Shown: positions 1-6,684, counted from the stretch's first letter. The stretch: DNA of 23,292 bases from JAJTHJ01 sp046316025 (GCA_046316025.1 JBKCXU010000083.1:1-23292), one strand, 5' to 3'. Notes: a model not told the origin generated them from the sequence alone. Translations and numbers: made by a program.

Positions 1-138
1 CACTGCGCTACCATCAAACCCCTCGCTGGCGCGCACCCCTGCCCCGTCCACGATCAGCCTGAAATGCCGTCCACGATCACGCTGAAACACCGTCCACGAT
101 CAGACTGAAACAGCCGTCCACGATCGCTGAAATACGCA
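1..138. mobile_element. Tandem terminal-type repeats, probable end of an IS21-like element
   Basis: Four copies of a 23-24 bp unit with core GTCCACGATC followed by CTGAAA begin at 46, 69, 92 and 116. Spacing is 23, 23 and 24 bp, and the array ends near 133. IS21-family elements carry several such internal repeats near each end and finish in CA, as this one could at 137-138. No transposase gene is visible because the element would continue left of the window. The repeat is directly seen; the IS21 assignment is from memory of the family and is inference. The spacing is too short for a CRISPR array. Confidence 0.45.
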
Positions 139-217
139 CAAGACAGTTCCTTCCGCGGAAAAACACTCAAGTGAAAGGCTCTATTGAGGTTTCCTGAAGT
201 GCGTGACAGCCAGTGCC

Positions 218-315
218 CCCTCACCCGGCGCCTTCGGCGCCACCCTCTCCCGCTGATGCGGGCGAGGGTTTGCTCCCCTCGCCCGCATCAGCGGGAGAGG
301 GGCAGGGGGTGAGGG
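218..315. repeat. REP-like composite inverted repeat R1
   Basis: A perfect 26-bp inverted repeat (arms 243-268 and 276-301, 7-nt loop) is nested inside outer arms CCCTCACCC (218-226) and GGGTGAGGG (307-315). A small hairpin GGCGCC-TTC-GGCGCC lies at 227-241. The same design recurs near 5803-5925, where the core arms are nearly identical, and more loosely at 16245-16348. This is typical of intergenic REP/BIME elements. Confidence 0.85.
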
Positions 316-505
316 TTCGTCAACCATTTGAGAAAAGCTCAGTAGGAGAAAGCTCGGCGTGAACTCTGTCCACGGTGACCCCCTTGCGGTTGAAGGAGGC
401 CCCCCGGCCAGGGAGAACTTCGGCATGCGCCAAGGTTTCGCGCTCGGCGACGATCGCTACGGAAATCGATGGTCTGAAGGCCGGGATGCCGCGCGACTCC
501 CCGCA
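316..505. other. No gene seen
   Basis: Together with the repeats to its left, the first 505 bases hold no credible gene. Short open frames on both strands here lack recognisable protein sequence, and the longest run across the R1 hairpin or antisense to the TetR gene. No promoter or RNA gene is recognised. Confidence 0.5.
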
Positions 506-1078
506 TTAGTGCGACAACAGCAGCGCGGCCATCCGCCTTGCATCGCGCGCCCGTTGCGGTCCATCTTGTTCAGAGGCGGCGATGGCGCCGTCGAACAGAA
601 CCACAAGCGCGCCCGCCGCGGCGCGGGGATTGCTAACACCCGCCGCCCGCGCCCACTCCAGGAATCTGGCATGGATCCACTCTCTTTGCGCCGCGGCAAC
701 GGCTCGTGCCGGATGGTTTGGGTCGCTGATCTCCGCCACGACGTGCTGTAACGGGCAACCCCGAAAGTCCGGCGATTCGACCCATTCCACGACCCAGTCG
801 AAAAATCGCAGCGCCCGCTGGTTGGGTGGCGTGGCACCTAGATAGGTCTCGATCTGCGACCGCGCCGCGGTGACGCGCCGCTCCACATGGGCGGCGATCA
901 ACTCGTCCTTGCAGCCGAAGTGCAAATAGAGCGAGGCCTTGGCCGCACCCGCTTGGTCCAGCACCCGATCGATGCCTACGGCCCGCACCCCTTCCTTGTA
1001 GAAAAGTTGATCGGCGGTGTCCAACAGTCGTTCGCGCACACCGATCGGCGACGCTACGCGGCGTTTCTTCAGGGTCAT
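506..1078 (-). CDS. TetR/AcrR family transcriptional regulator
   Basis: Predicted DNA-binding repressor of 190 aa, a normal TetR length. The N-terminal helix-turn-helix is clear: an ERLLDTADQLF helix near residues 16-26, then the recognition region with ASLYLHFGCKDEL near 48-60. The C-terminal ligand-binding part is divergent, so the effector cannot be named. The ATG at 1078 is chosen. The frame stays open to a TTG at 1129, but that start would lie inside the operator. It is divergent from the short-chain dehydrogenase at 1166, with 87 bp between starts holding two matched palindromes, so it probably represses both genes and loses binding when a small molecule arrives. The family call is firm; the target is inferred from arrangement. 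Confidence 0.9.
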   Translation of the reverse strand: MTLKKRRVASPIGVRERLLDTADQLFYKEGVRAVGIDRVLDQAGAAKASLYLHFGCKDELIAAHVERRVTAARSQIETYLGATPPNQRALRFFDWVVEWVESPDFRGCPLQHVVAEISDPNHPARAVAAAQREWIHARFLEWARAAGVSNPRAAAGALVVLFDGAIAASEQDGPQRARDARRMAALLLSH

Positions 1079-1082
1079 GGCC

Positions 1083-1111
1083 TTGACAGTACAGACAGAC
1101 CTGTCTACAGT
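1083..1111 (+). promoter_or_regulatory. Putative promoter for the dehydrogenase at 1166
   Basis: TTGACA at 1083-1088 is a perfect -35 match. TACAGT at 1106-1111 is a plausible -10, with a 17-bp spacer. The upstream operator fills the spacer, which fits repression by blocking RNA polymerase. On the opposite strand TTGACT and TACTGT, also 17 bp apart, could serve the regulator gene. Sequence match only. Confidence 0.45.
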
Positions 1112-1138
1112 CAACTCAGTGATAGACAATTCTGTCTA
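1092..1138. promoter_or_regulatory. Pair of TetR-type operators, AGACA-N4-TGTCT
   Basis: Two palindromes share the half-sites AGACA and TGTCT around a 4-nt spacer: 1093-1106 (spacer GACC) and 1124-1137 (spacer ATTC; arms extend to ATAGACA/TGTCTAT). Their centres are 31 bp apart, close to three helical turns. They lie between the divergent TetR and dehydrogenase genes, where an autoregulating repressor would bind. Confidence 0.7.
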
Positions 1139-1165
1139 TTCAACACCACTACTGGGAGTAAGACG

Positions 1166-1912
1166 ATGGGTTATGCGATCAAAGGAAAGACCGCGCTGGT
1201 GACGGGCGCAAATCGGGGAATTGGCGAGGCGATCGTCGATGCGCTGGTTGCGGCCGGCGCGGCAAAGATTTACGCGGCGGCGCGCCACACTGCCGACCTG
1301 GCGCCTCTGACCGCGCGGCACGGAGCGCGCGTCGTTGCGCTGCCGCTCGATGTGACCGATCCAGCGCAAATTGCGGCAGCGGCTGCGGTCGCCTCCGACG
1401 TGCAGCTGCTCGTGAACAACGCCGGGTTTGCCGGCCACGCCGGCGGCGCCTTCGCGGATCCAAAGTGGCTTACCGCCGGGCGGCAAGAGATGGACGTCAA
1501 TTTCTTTGGGACGTTTGCGGTAACGCAGGCGTTTGCGCCGGTTCTTGCAAAGAACGGCGGCGGTTCGGTCGTGAATATGGCGTCCGTGGCGTCGCTGGTG
1601 AATTTCGCGCTACTGGCGTCTTACAGCGCCTCAAAGGCGGCGGTGCACTCGCTGACCCAGGCGACCCGCATGATGCTGAAAGGACAAGGGACCCAGGTTT
1701 TTGGCGTCTACCCCGGCCCAATCGACACGCGCATGGCGGAGGGAATTCCGTTCGACAAGACCTCGCCCGCGGACGCGGCCAAGGCGATCGTCGCCGGAAT
1801 AGAGGCTGGCACCGAAGAAATTTTTCCGGATCCGATGAGCCAAGGGATGGGCGCCGGGTACTTTGCGAACCCCAAGGACACCGAGCGGCAAGTCGCCGCG
1901 ATGGCGGGTTAA
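1166..1912 (+). CDS. SDR family NAD(P)-dependent oxidoreductase
   Basis: Classical short-chain dehydrogenase of 248 aa. The cofactor motif TGANRGIG is at residues 13-20, NNAG at 84-87, and the catalytic set is Ser140, Tyr153 and Lys157 (YSASK). DVTD near residues 62-65 is the usual adenine-ring contact. The substrate cannot be read from the sequence. The ATG at 1166 follows a GGGAG stretch at a suitable distance and leads straight into the first beta strand. It lies opposite a TetR gene across a two-operator region, so it is probably induced by the compound that releases that repressor, perhaps its substrate or a related toxic carbonyl. The enzyme class is certain; induction is inferred. Confidence 0.92.
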   Translation: MGYAIKGKTALVTGANRGIGEAIVDALVAAGAAKIYAAARHTADLAPLTARHGARVVALPLDVTDPAQIAAAAAVASDVQLLVNNAGFAGHAGGAFADPKWLTAGRQEMDVNFFGTFAVTQAFAPVLAKNGGGSVVNMASVASLVNFALLASYSASKAAVHSLTQATRMMLKGQGTQVFGVYPGPIDTRMAEGIPFDKTSPADAAKAIVAGIEAGTEEIFPDPMSQGMGAGYFANPKDTERQVAAMAG

Positions 1913-1962
1913 GGCGAGCGCAAAGCGCGCGCGCCGGGCGCGTGGTTATCGGCCTCGTCTAA

Positions 1963-2355
1963 CTACCGCCCTCGCCAAACCGCGCGCCCGAGCAACAGCC
2001 AGCCTACGAGAAACAGCACCCCACCCACCGGTGTGACCGCACCCAACGCGCGCACACCGGTCAACGCCAGCGCGTACAGGCTGCCGCTGAAGACCAGCGT
2101 GCCGGCGACGAAGCACCAGCCCGCCGCGTTCGCGGCGCGACCGTGCCAGCGCTCGGCGGCCCAGGCTGCCGCCAGCAGACCGACGACGTGGAACATCTGG
2201 TAGCGCACGCCGGTCTCGAAGATCGCCAGCAGGTCGGGCGTGAGGCGCGCTTTCAGCGCATGCGCGCCAAAGGCGCCGGCGGCTACGGCGATGAAGCCGC
2301 TCGCCGCTGCGATCGCGACGAACAGGCGCGCAAGCCGGTCGGGGGGCGTGTGCAT
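1963..2355 (-). CDS. DUF423 family membrane protein (YgdD-like)
   Basis: Small inner-membrane protein of 130 aa with four hydrophobic segments and the conserved GAFGAHALK stretch after the first one, diagnostic of DUF423. The function of the family is not known to me. The ATG at 2355 is preferred over a start 48 bp upstream because it places a short polar leader directly before the first membrane helix, as in relatives. It is the last gene of a minus-strand run (TetR, CodA-like, zinc finger, DUF423), 31 bp after the zinc-finger gene. Co-transcription is possible, but a functional link is not evident. Confidence 0.85.
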   Translation of the reverse strand: MHTPPDRLARLFVAIAAASGFIAVAAGAFGAHALKARLTPDLLAIFETGVRYQMFHVVGLLAAAWAAERWHGRAANAAGWCFVAGTLVFSGSLYALALTGVRALGAVTPVGGVLFLVGWLLLGRAVWRGR

Positions 2356-2386
2356 GCGGGCGCTCGCTTGTTGGTTCCCAGTTCGG

Positions 2387-2743
2387 TCAGACCGCCTCGA
2401 CAAACGCAGCGACCGCCACCGCGCGCTTGACCGCTATCGAGTGCCGCATCGCCTTGATGCGCTCGACCTCGTGCAGCGTTTGCGCGGTGAAGTACGACTC
2501 GCCGCAGCGCGGACAAGACCACAGCGGAATCGCTTCGATCACCAGCAAGTCCACACCGCTACCAAAGCCGCGAGTCACATGCTTCAGTTGAACGCCGCCG
2601 CTACCGCATGAGGCGCAAGATTGCAGCCCCGTCGCTTCGTCTCCGCGCGAGCGGGAAACCGCCGGTCGCAACGCTCTGGATGCCCGCTTCCGCGGGCATG
2701 ACGGTTTGCTTCTCGATTGCTTCGCCGCTGATGTTCGGGCCAT
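2387..2743 (-). CDS. YgiT-type zinc-finger domain protein with a REP-encoded N-terminus
   Basis: 118 aa. The second half is a YgiT/MqsA-type zinc-binding module: CASC (Cys43, Cys46) and CPRC (Cys77, Cys80), followed by a GESYFTAQTLHEVERI stretch typical of these domains. In known systems this module belongs to the antitoxin MqsA or to stand-alone proteins; no toxin partner and no C-terminal HTH is seen here. Residues about 13-33 are translated from a REP hairpin, in frame, with no ATG, GTG or TTG between the hairpin and the zinc motif. Translation must therefore start at 2743 and include the repeat, or the gene has lost its native start. It lies 26 bp after the deaminase gene. The domain call is fairly sure; function and start are not. 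Confidence 0.6.
   Translation of the reverse strand: MARTSAAKQSRSKPSCPRKRASRALRPAVSRSRGDEATGLQSCASCGSGGVQLKHVTRGFGSGVDLLVIEAIPLWSCPRCGESYFTAQTLHEVERIKAMRHSIAVKRAVAVAAFVEAV
2652..2705. repeat. REP element inside the zinc-finger gene
   Basis: The hairpin TGCCCGC-TTCC-GCGGGCA lies at 2681-2698, flanked by further GC-rich half-sites. A related hairpin of reversed orientation (CCCGC-GGAA-GCGGG) occurs at 23199-23212. Here it is read through in frame at the N-terminus of the overlapping gene. Confidence 0.75.
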
Positions 2744-2769
2744 GGAAAGCAGTTTAGGTCAGCCCACCA

Positions 2770-4041
2770 TCAACGCATGAAACTCGTCGCCCCCGCCCGC
2801 CCCGGCAGGTCAAGCGCCGCGGTCGCGGGCGGCGTCTGCGCAATCACCTTGCCCCGCCGCACCACCGCCAGCCGCGTCGCCCGCAGGCGGACCGCTTCGA
2901 TGGGGTCGCGCGCTTGCAGCAGTACAAAGTCGGCATGGCAGCCGGGTTCCAGCCCGTAGCCTTCGAGGCCCAGAATCTTCGCCGGTGTGCTCGTCACCGC
3001 GGCAAAGCACTGGCGCATCGCGTCCACCCCCGTCATCTGCGCCACGTGCAGGCCCATGTGCGCCACCTCCAGCATGTCGGCGCTGCCCAGCGAATACCAC
3101 GGGTCCATCACGCAGTCGTGGCCAAAGGCGACGTCGATACCCGCGGCCATCAGCTCGGGGACGCGCGTCATGCCGCGGCGCTTGGGATAACTGTCGTGCC
3201 GGCCCTGGATGGTGATGTTGATCAGCGGGTTCGCCACCGCGCTCACGCGCGCCTCGGCCATCAGCGGGATCAGCTTGGACACGTAGTAGTTGTCCATGCT
3301 GTGCATCGACGTCAGGTGCGAGCCGTTCACGCGCCCGTGCAGGCCCAGGCGCACGGTCTCGGCGGCCAGCGTCTCGATGTGGCGGCTGGCGGGGTCGTCG
3401 GTCTCGTCGCAGTGCATGTCCACGCGCAGGCCGCGGCGCGCGGCTTCTTCGGCGAGCAGGCGCACGCTCTCGGCGCCCGCGGCCATCGTCCGCTCAAAGT
3501 GCGGGATGCCGCCCACCACGTCCACGCCCAGGTCGAGCGCGCGCCGCAGGTTGTCCAGCGCGCCAGGCGAGCGCAGCACGCCGTCCTGCGGAAAGGCGAC
3601 CAGTTGCAGGTCGAGGTAAGGCCGCACCCGCTCGCGCACGTGCAGCAGCGCCTCCACCGCCAGCAGGCGCGCATCGCACACGTCCACGTGCGAGCGGATC
3701 GCCAGCAGCCCCTTGGCCACCGCCCAGTCGCAGTAGGCGAGCGCGCGCTCGACGATGGCGTCCTGCGTCAGCAGGGGCTTCAACTCGCCCCACAGCGCAA
3801 TGCCCTCCAGCAGCGTGCCGCTGGCGTTGACGCGCGGCAGCCCGTAGGAGAGCGTGGCGTCCATGTGGAAATGCGCATCGACAAAGGGCGGCGTGACGAG
3901 TTGCCCCGCCGCGTCCAGCGTGCGCGCGGCGGGTGCCTTGATCGATGGCGCGACTTCCACGATGCGGCCGTCGCGCACCGCAATGTCGATGTCGCGGCGG
4001 CCGTCGGGCAGGGTGGCGTGGGTGACGAGCAGATCGAGCAT
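2770..4041 (-). CDS. CodA-like amidohydrolase (cytosine deaminase family)
   Basis: 423 aa, aligning end to end with E. coli cytosine deaminase CodA (427 aa), which converts cytosine to uracil and ammonia. Metal and catalytic residues are present: HFH (His57, His59), HCDE (His210, Glu213), SHLTSMHS (His242) and FGHD (Asp309). QGRHDSYPKRRG matches the substrate-side loop of CodA. The residue after the catalytic Asp is Cys310, where CodA has Asp314, a position known to affect substrate choice, so the substrate may be a related amino-heterocycle. ATG 4041 is preferred over an upstream TTG at 4053. It lies 62 bp downstream of a TetR gene in the same direction. Nucleoside-type permeases, the usual partners of this subfamily, lie far away at 15261-18028. 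Confidence 0.85.
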   Translation of the reverse strand: MLDLLVTHATLPDGRRDIDIAVRDGRIVEVAPSIKAPAARTLDAAGQLVTPPFVDAHFHMDATLSYGLPRVNASGTLLEGIALWGELKPLLTQDAIVERALAYCDWAVAKGLLAIRSHVDVCDARLLAVEALLHVRERVRPYLDLQLVAFPQDGVLRSPGALDNLRRALDLGVDVVGGIPHFERTMAAGAESVRLLAEEAARRGLRVDMHCDETDDPASRHIETLAAETVRLGLHGRVNGSHLTSMHSMDNYYVSKLIPLMAEARVSAVANPLINITIQGRHDSYPKRRGMTRVPELMAAGIDVAFGHDCVMDPWYSLGSADMLEVAHMGLHVAQMTGVDAMRQCFAAVTSTPAKILGLEGYGLEPGCHADFVLLQARDPIEAVRLRATRLAVVRRGKVIAQTPPATAALDLPGRAGATSFMR

Positions 4042-4060
4042 GGCGAAGCACAAAGGCGGA

Positions 4061-4095
4061 AGGCGGCAGGCGGCAGGCGGCAGGCGGCAGGCGGG
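4061..4095. repeat. Heptanucleotide tandem repeat (AGGCGGC)5
   Basis: Five consecutive 7-bp units begin at 4061, 4068, 4075, 4082 and 4089; the last ends in G instead of C. The array sits in the 62-bp gap between the TetR stop and the CodA-like start, 20-54 bp upstream of that ATG. Copy number could therefore vary by slippage and alter spacing in the leader. Confidence 0.9.
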
Positions 4096-4103
4096 GACGA
4101 AGC

Positions 4104-4745
4104 TTATTCGCTCTGCCGCGGCAGCCGAACAGTCAGGTAGCCGTACAGCGCGCGGACGATGCGGTCGGCCAAGTCGGCTGTCGGGGCCCGCGTACGGCCG
4201 GCGTCGGCCTCAGCCAGCGCCTGGGTCAGCACCAGACAATCGCGCGCGGCGCTGCTCGGCAGATCGGGCGCCAGATGGCGGCGATGCCGCGCAAGCAGTT
4301 GCTCGACCGCGGCGACGATGCGCTGCCGCGCCTGCATCAGTCGGTCGTGCAGCGGCAGGCGTTTTTCCTCGTGGTCGAGTGCGGCGGCCAGCAGCGGATC
4401 GGCATATTGCTGGGCCACCGCCAGCTCCGCCAGCGCGCGCAGTGCTTGCGGCAGCGAGGCGGAGGCCAGTTGGGCGATGCGTGCCTCGACCGCCTCCACC
4501 AACCCGTTCTGCGCGCGATCGACCAACGCGGCCATCAGCGCGTCTTTGTTGGGGAAGTACTGGTAGAGCGAACCCACGCTGATGCCGGCCACCGCCGCCA
4601 CCCGGTTGGTGTTGAAGCCGGCCAGAGATTCGCGCTGCAAAACGCGAGTGGCCGCCTGCAGAATGAGCTCGACCATCGCCTGCGAGCGCTGCTGGCGCGG
4701 GGTCTTGCGAGGGCGCAAGGCGGTGCGGCGCGGACGAGCAGGCAT
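4104..4745 (-). CDS. TetR/AcrR family transcriptional regulator
   Basis: 213 aa. A basic N-terminal arm rich in Arg and Pro (residues 1-20) leads into a TetR HTH, with TNRVAAVAGISVGSLYQYFPNK at about residues 46-67. The C-terminal domain is alpha-helical with no recognised ligand signature. ATG 4745 is chosen: the longer frame starting at 4775 would run through a perfect palindrome that looks like its own operator. The divergent neighbour is the Mpo1-like gene (start 4837) and the downstream neighbour is the CodA-like gene. Either or both could be targets. Family certain; regulon unknown. Confidence 0.9.
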   Translation of the reverse strand: MPARPRRTALRPRKTPRQQRSQAMVELILQAATRVLQRESLAGFNTNRVAAVAGISVGSLYQYFPNKDALMAALVDRAQNGLVEAVEARIAQLASASLPQALRALAELAVAQQYADPLLAAALDHEEKRLPLHDRLMQARQRIVAAVEQLLARHRRHLAPDLPSSAARDCLVLTQALAEADAGRTRAPTADLADRIVRALYGYLTVRLPRQSE

Positions 4746-4767
4746 CGGGCGAATGCGAGTAGCAAAA

Positions 4768-4783
4768 GCGAGCAATTGCTCGC
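4768..4783. promoter_or_regulatory. Perfect 16-bp palindrome, probable TetR operator
   Basis: GCGAGCAATTGCTCGC is a perfect palindrome 23 bp upstream of the TetR ATG at 4745 and 54 bp upstream of the divergent gene at 4837. A second, looser arm pair ATGCGAG (4753-4759) and CTCGCAT (4779-4785) overlaps it. Position and symmetry fit an autoregulatory operator. Confidence 0.6.
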
Positions 4784-4836
4784 ATCATGACGACTCCGCG
4801 TCGCCGACGCAAGCCTCCTCCGTGGAAGTCGCCCCG

Positions 4837-5199
4837 ATGAATTCGACCGTCGCCCCCGTCCGCCCCGGCTTTGCCGAGTTCTACCGCTACCACTATCTGC
4901 CCGAGCACCGTCACCCGGTCAACGTCGCATTGCACCTGGCGGGCACCGCAGCCGGGCTGGCCTGGCTCGCCGCCGTGCCACTGCTCGGGTGGTCCTATGC
5001 GTGGTGGTTGCTGTTCCCCGTCATCCATGCCGCGCCGGGCCTGCTCGGCCATCGGCTGTTCGAGCGCAACGAAAAGGTCGGCGATCTGCGCGTACTGCGC
5101 AAGGACTTTCCGGCGCCGTGGTTCATTGCCGCCAATCACCTGCTGCTGTTCGACCTGCTGGGCCGTGCGCTCGGGCTGCGGCGCGGTCCGCCGCGCTGA
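4837..5199 (+). CDS. Mpo1-like family (DUF962) membrane protein
   Basis: 120 aa with the family hallmarks: FYRYHYLPEHRHPVN near residues 13-27, then LHLAGT, two hydrophobic spans (about 38-68), and HAAPGLLGH. In yeast, Mpo1 is an iron-dependent dioxygenase in alpha-oxidation of 2-hydroxy fatty acids, and conserved histidines bind the metal. The comparable His residues are present here, so related lipid chemistry is possible but unproven in bacteria. ATG 4837 follows GGAAG and begins just before the conserved region. It is divergent from a TetR gene with a palindrome in the gap, so it may be under that repressor. Confidence 0.85.
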   Translation: MNSTVAPVRPGFAEFYRYHYLPEHRHPVNVALHLAGTAAGLAWLAAVPLLGWSYAWWLLFPVIHAAPGLLGHRLFERNEKVGDLRVLRKDFPAPWFIAANHLLLFDLLGRALGLRRGPPR

Positions 5200-5213
5200 G
5201 TACGGCTATTCTT

Positions 5214-5241
5214 GCGGCGCCCTCTTTTTCCAAGGCGCCGC
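5214..5241 (+). other. Hairpin directly before the DUF3144 gene
   Basis: GCGGCGCC (5214-5221) pairs with GGCGCCGC (5234-5241) across a 12-nt loop containing CTTTTT. It starts 14 bp after the Mpo1-like stop and touches the next ATG at 5242. It could be a 5' leader structure masking the ribosome site; there is no T-run after the stem, so a terminator is less likely. Confidence 0.35.
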
Positions 5242-5532
5242 ATGCCCGAAACCCGTCACGACATCCCGCCCGAGTTTCTCGACGCTGCCGACCAGTTCGT
5301 GCAACTGGCCAACAAGATGACCGACGAGTTCGGCCGCGAGTGGGTTGCCGCGGTGATGATGTACGCCACCGCGCGCTTCAACGCCTTTGCCTGGCTCACG
5401 CGCGAGGAGCGACTCGACCAGACGCTCGACCAGGCCGCTGCCTACTACGCCGGCGAGTACGACAAGATGCTGCGCGACAACGTCGATGAACTGGCGCCGG
5501 CGTATCGAGGCGCGGGCGGTGGGACGCACTGA
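5242..5532 (+). CDS. DUF3144 domain-containing protein
   Basis: 96 aa. The core matches DUF3144: FLDAADQFVQLANKM at the start, then AAVMMYATARFNAFAW near the middle, and an acidic C-terminal part with YYAGEYDKMLRDNVDEL. Soluble, helical, function unknown. ATG 5242 is used because the conserved part begins about nine residues in; an upstream start at 5212 would run through a hairpin. It lies in the same direction as the Mpo1-like gene upstream and the 54-aa ORF 7 bp downstream. Confidence 0.85.
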   Translation: MPETRHDIPPEFLDAADQFVQLANKMTDEFGREWVAAVMMYATARFNAFAWLTREERLDQTLDQAAAYYAGEYDKMLRDNVDELAPAYRGAGGGTH

Positions 5533-5539
5533 GGCAGCG

Positions 5540-5704
5540 ATGGGTATCCGAGCGAATCAGCGGGCACCGGCCGCCAAGCGGGATGTGTCGCGAGTCACGT
5601 TCGAGGAGGTTCATCGGCAGCTCTTTCCGCAGGGGCCGCCCGCGCCACGCTCGCTAAAGGAACTCAAGGCGGTCATCGCCAAGCGCATGCGCGAGAAACG
5701 ATGA
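5540..5704 (+). CDS. Small hypothetical protein, 54 aa
   Basis: A short basic protein starting at ATG 5540, 7 bp after the DUF3144 stop, and ending 14 bp before a palindromic repeat. It contains VTFEEVHRQLFP and a C-terminal RSLKELKAVIAKRMREKR helix. That shape resembles small antitoxin-like or DNA-binding tails, but no family is recognised and no toxin gene is adjacent. The close spacing and codon use consistent with its neighbours favour a real gene in an operon with DUF3144. Confidence 0.5.
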   Translation: MGIRANQRAPAAKRDVSRVTFEEVHRQLFPQGPPAPRSLKELKAVIAKRMREKR

Positions 5705-5715
5705 ACCAGCGTCGA

Positions 5716-5757
5716 AAAAAATAGGGGTCAGACCCCTATTTCCTCAGACCCCTATTT
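5716..5757. repeat. GGGGTCAGACCCC palindrome, copy P1
   Basis: The perfect palindrome AAATAGGGGTC-A-GACCCCTATTT lies at 5719-5741, preceded by an A-run and followed by a second half copy (CAGACCCCTATTT) ending near 5756. It starts about 14 bp after a stop codon. With A-runs on one side and T-runs on the other it could act as a bidirectional terminator. Other copies are at 7739, 12997 and 15236. Confidence 0.85.
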
Positions 5758-5802
5758 CCACCGCGATTTCCCAGGTACGACCGAGCGCGACTGGCTCTTG
5801 CC

Positions 5803-5925
5803 CTCAACCCAGGGCCCTCTCCCGCTGATGCGGGCGAGGGGAGCAATACCTCGCCCGCATCAGCGGGAGAGAGCCTGCCCCGGACTTGATCCGGGGGTGG
5901 CGCCGAAGGCGCCGGGTGCGGGCGC
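5803..5925. repeat. REP-like composite repeat R2
   Basis: Three hairpins lie in a row: a 23-bp perfect inverted repeat (arms 5817-5839 and 5849-5871) whose arms match R1; CCCCGGA-CTTGA-TCCGGGG at 5878-5896; and GGCGCC-GAA-GGCGCC at 5899-5913. With P1, this fills the 248-bp gap between the genes ending at 5704 and 5953, where no gene is seen. Confidence 0.85.
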
Positions 5926-5952
5926 CTTGGCTGTCGCAAGTCGGTCAGCCTC

Positions 5953-6576
5953 CTACTTCTTCCCGCGCACCCACCCCCACGCCCGCCCGTGGCCGAGCAC
6001 GAGCGCCATCTGGATCCAGACCATCGCCATCGGCTCCAGGTAACGCGCGTTTTTCAGCGGGCCGGCGTCGATCGCGTCGAAGCCGATCAGCGTGGCAAGC
6101 GCCATCGCCGTGGCGCGCGCGGCGGCGTCGTCGCCGGCCACCGGCATCGCCACCGGGCCGGCCTGGGTCTGCGGGTCGATCATGTTTTCCGCGCCGGTGG
6201 TGTTGAAGGCCTTGACCACGCGGGCGTTGTTGGCGAGCTTGGCGATCTCTTCCGCGCCAGAGGTGGTGGTGCCGACCACCAGGCCGCCCAGCCCGGCGAG
6301 TGGGTTGGTGGCGTCGATCAGCACGCGCCCGCCCCAGTCGGGGATGCTCGCCGCCACCTGCGCGGCGGCGCCGTAGGGCACGGCGAGGATCGCGACCTCC
6401 GCGCCTTCCAGCGCCTGCGCGACGGTGCCGACGCTGGCCTTGCCGTTGAACTGCTTGGGCAGGTCGGCGTACTTGGCGGGGTCGGGCACGCCAAAGCGGA
6501 CGGTCTCGCCCTTGGCGGTGAGGCTCTTGGCCAGTGCCGCGCCGACGTTGCCGGCGCCGATGATGGTGGTGCTCAT
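5953..6576 (-). CDS. NADPH-dependent F420 reductase-like NAD(P)-binding protein
   Basis: 207 aa with an N-terminal Rossmann motif GAGNVGAALA (residues 7-16), AVPYGA near residue 80, IDATNPL and KAFNTTG, all typical of the F420_oxidored/dinucleotide-binding family. Archaeal relatives transfer hydride between NADPH and F420, but bacteria of this type are not expected to make F420, so the natural partner is probably another flavin or a different small substrate. ATG 6576 sits behind an AAGGGA ribosome site. It is divergent from the LapA gene, and its 3' end abuts the R2 repeat cluster. The fold is certain; the reaction is not. Confidence 0.8.
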   Translation of the reverse strand: MSTTIIGAGNVGAALAKSLTAKGETVRFGVPDPAKYADLPKQFNGKASVGTVAQALEGAEVAILAVPYGAAAQVAASIPDWGGRVLIDATNPLAGLGGLVVGTTTSGAEEIAKLANNARVVKAFNTTGAENMIDPQTQAGPVAMPVAGDDAAARATAMALATLIGFDAIDAGPLKNARYLEPMAMVWIQMALVLGHGRAWGWVRGKK

Positions 6577-6684
6577 GGTGTGATCCCTTTTGTGCTTGGG
6601 GCGGCCAAGGGTAGCGCGCTTGCGGTGCGCAGCGCCGAGGCGGCGGTCGGTTAATCTGCCCGCCCACGCCAAGGAGACCGACCG

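Noticed and set aside
46..133. CRISPR-like repetition
   Set aside because: Units are back to back at 23-24 bp with no unique spacers of normal length and no cas genes nearby.
2914..4140. Long plus-strand open frame opposite the deaminase (408 aa)
   Set aside because: It is the antisense shadow of a clear CodA-like gene, is His/Arg/Ala/Gln-rich with no recognisable domain, and is open because of GC-rich codon bias.
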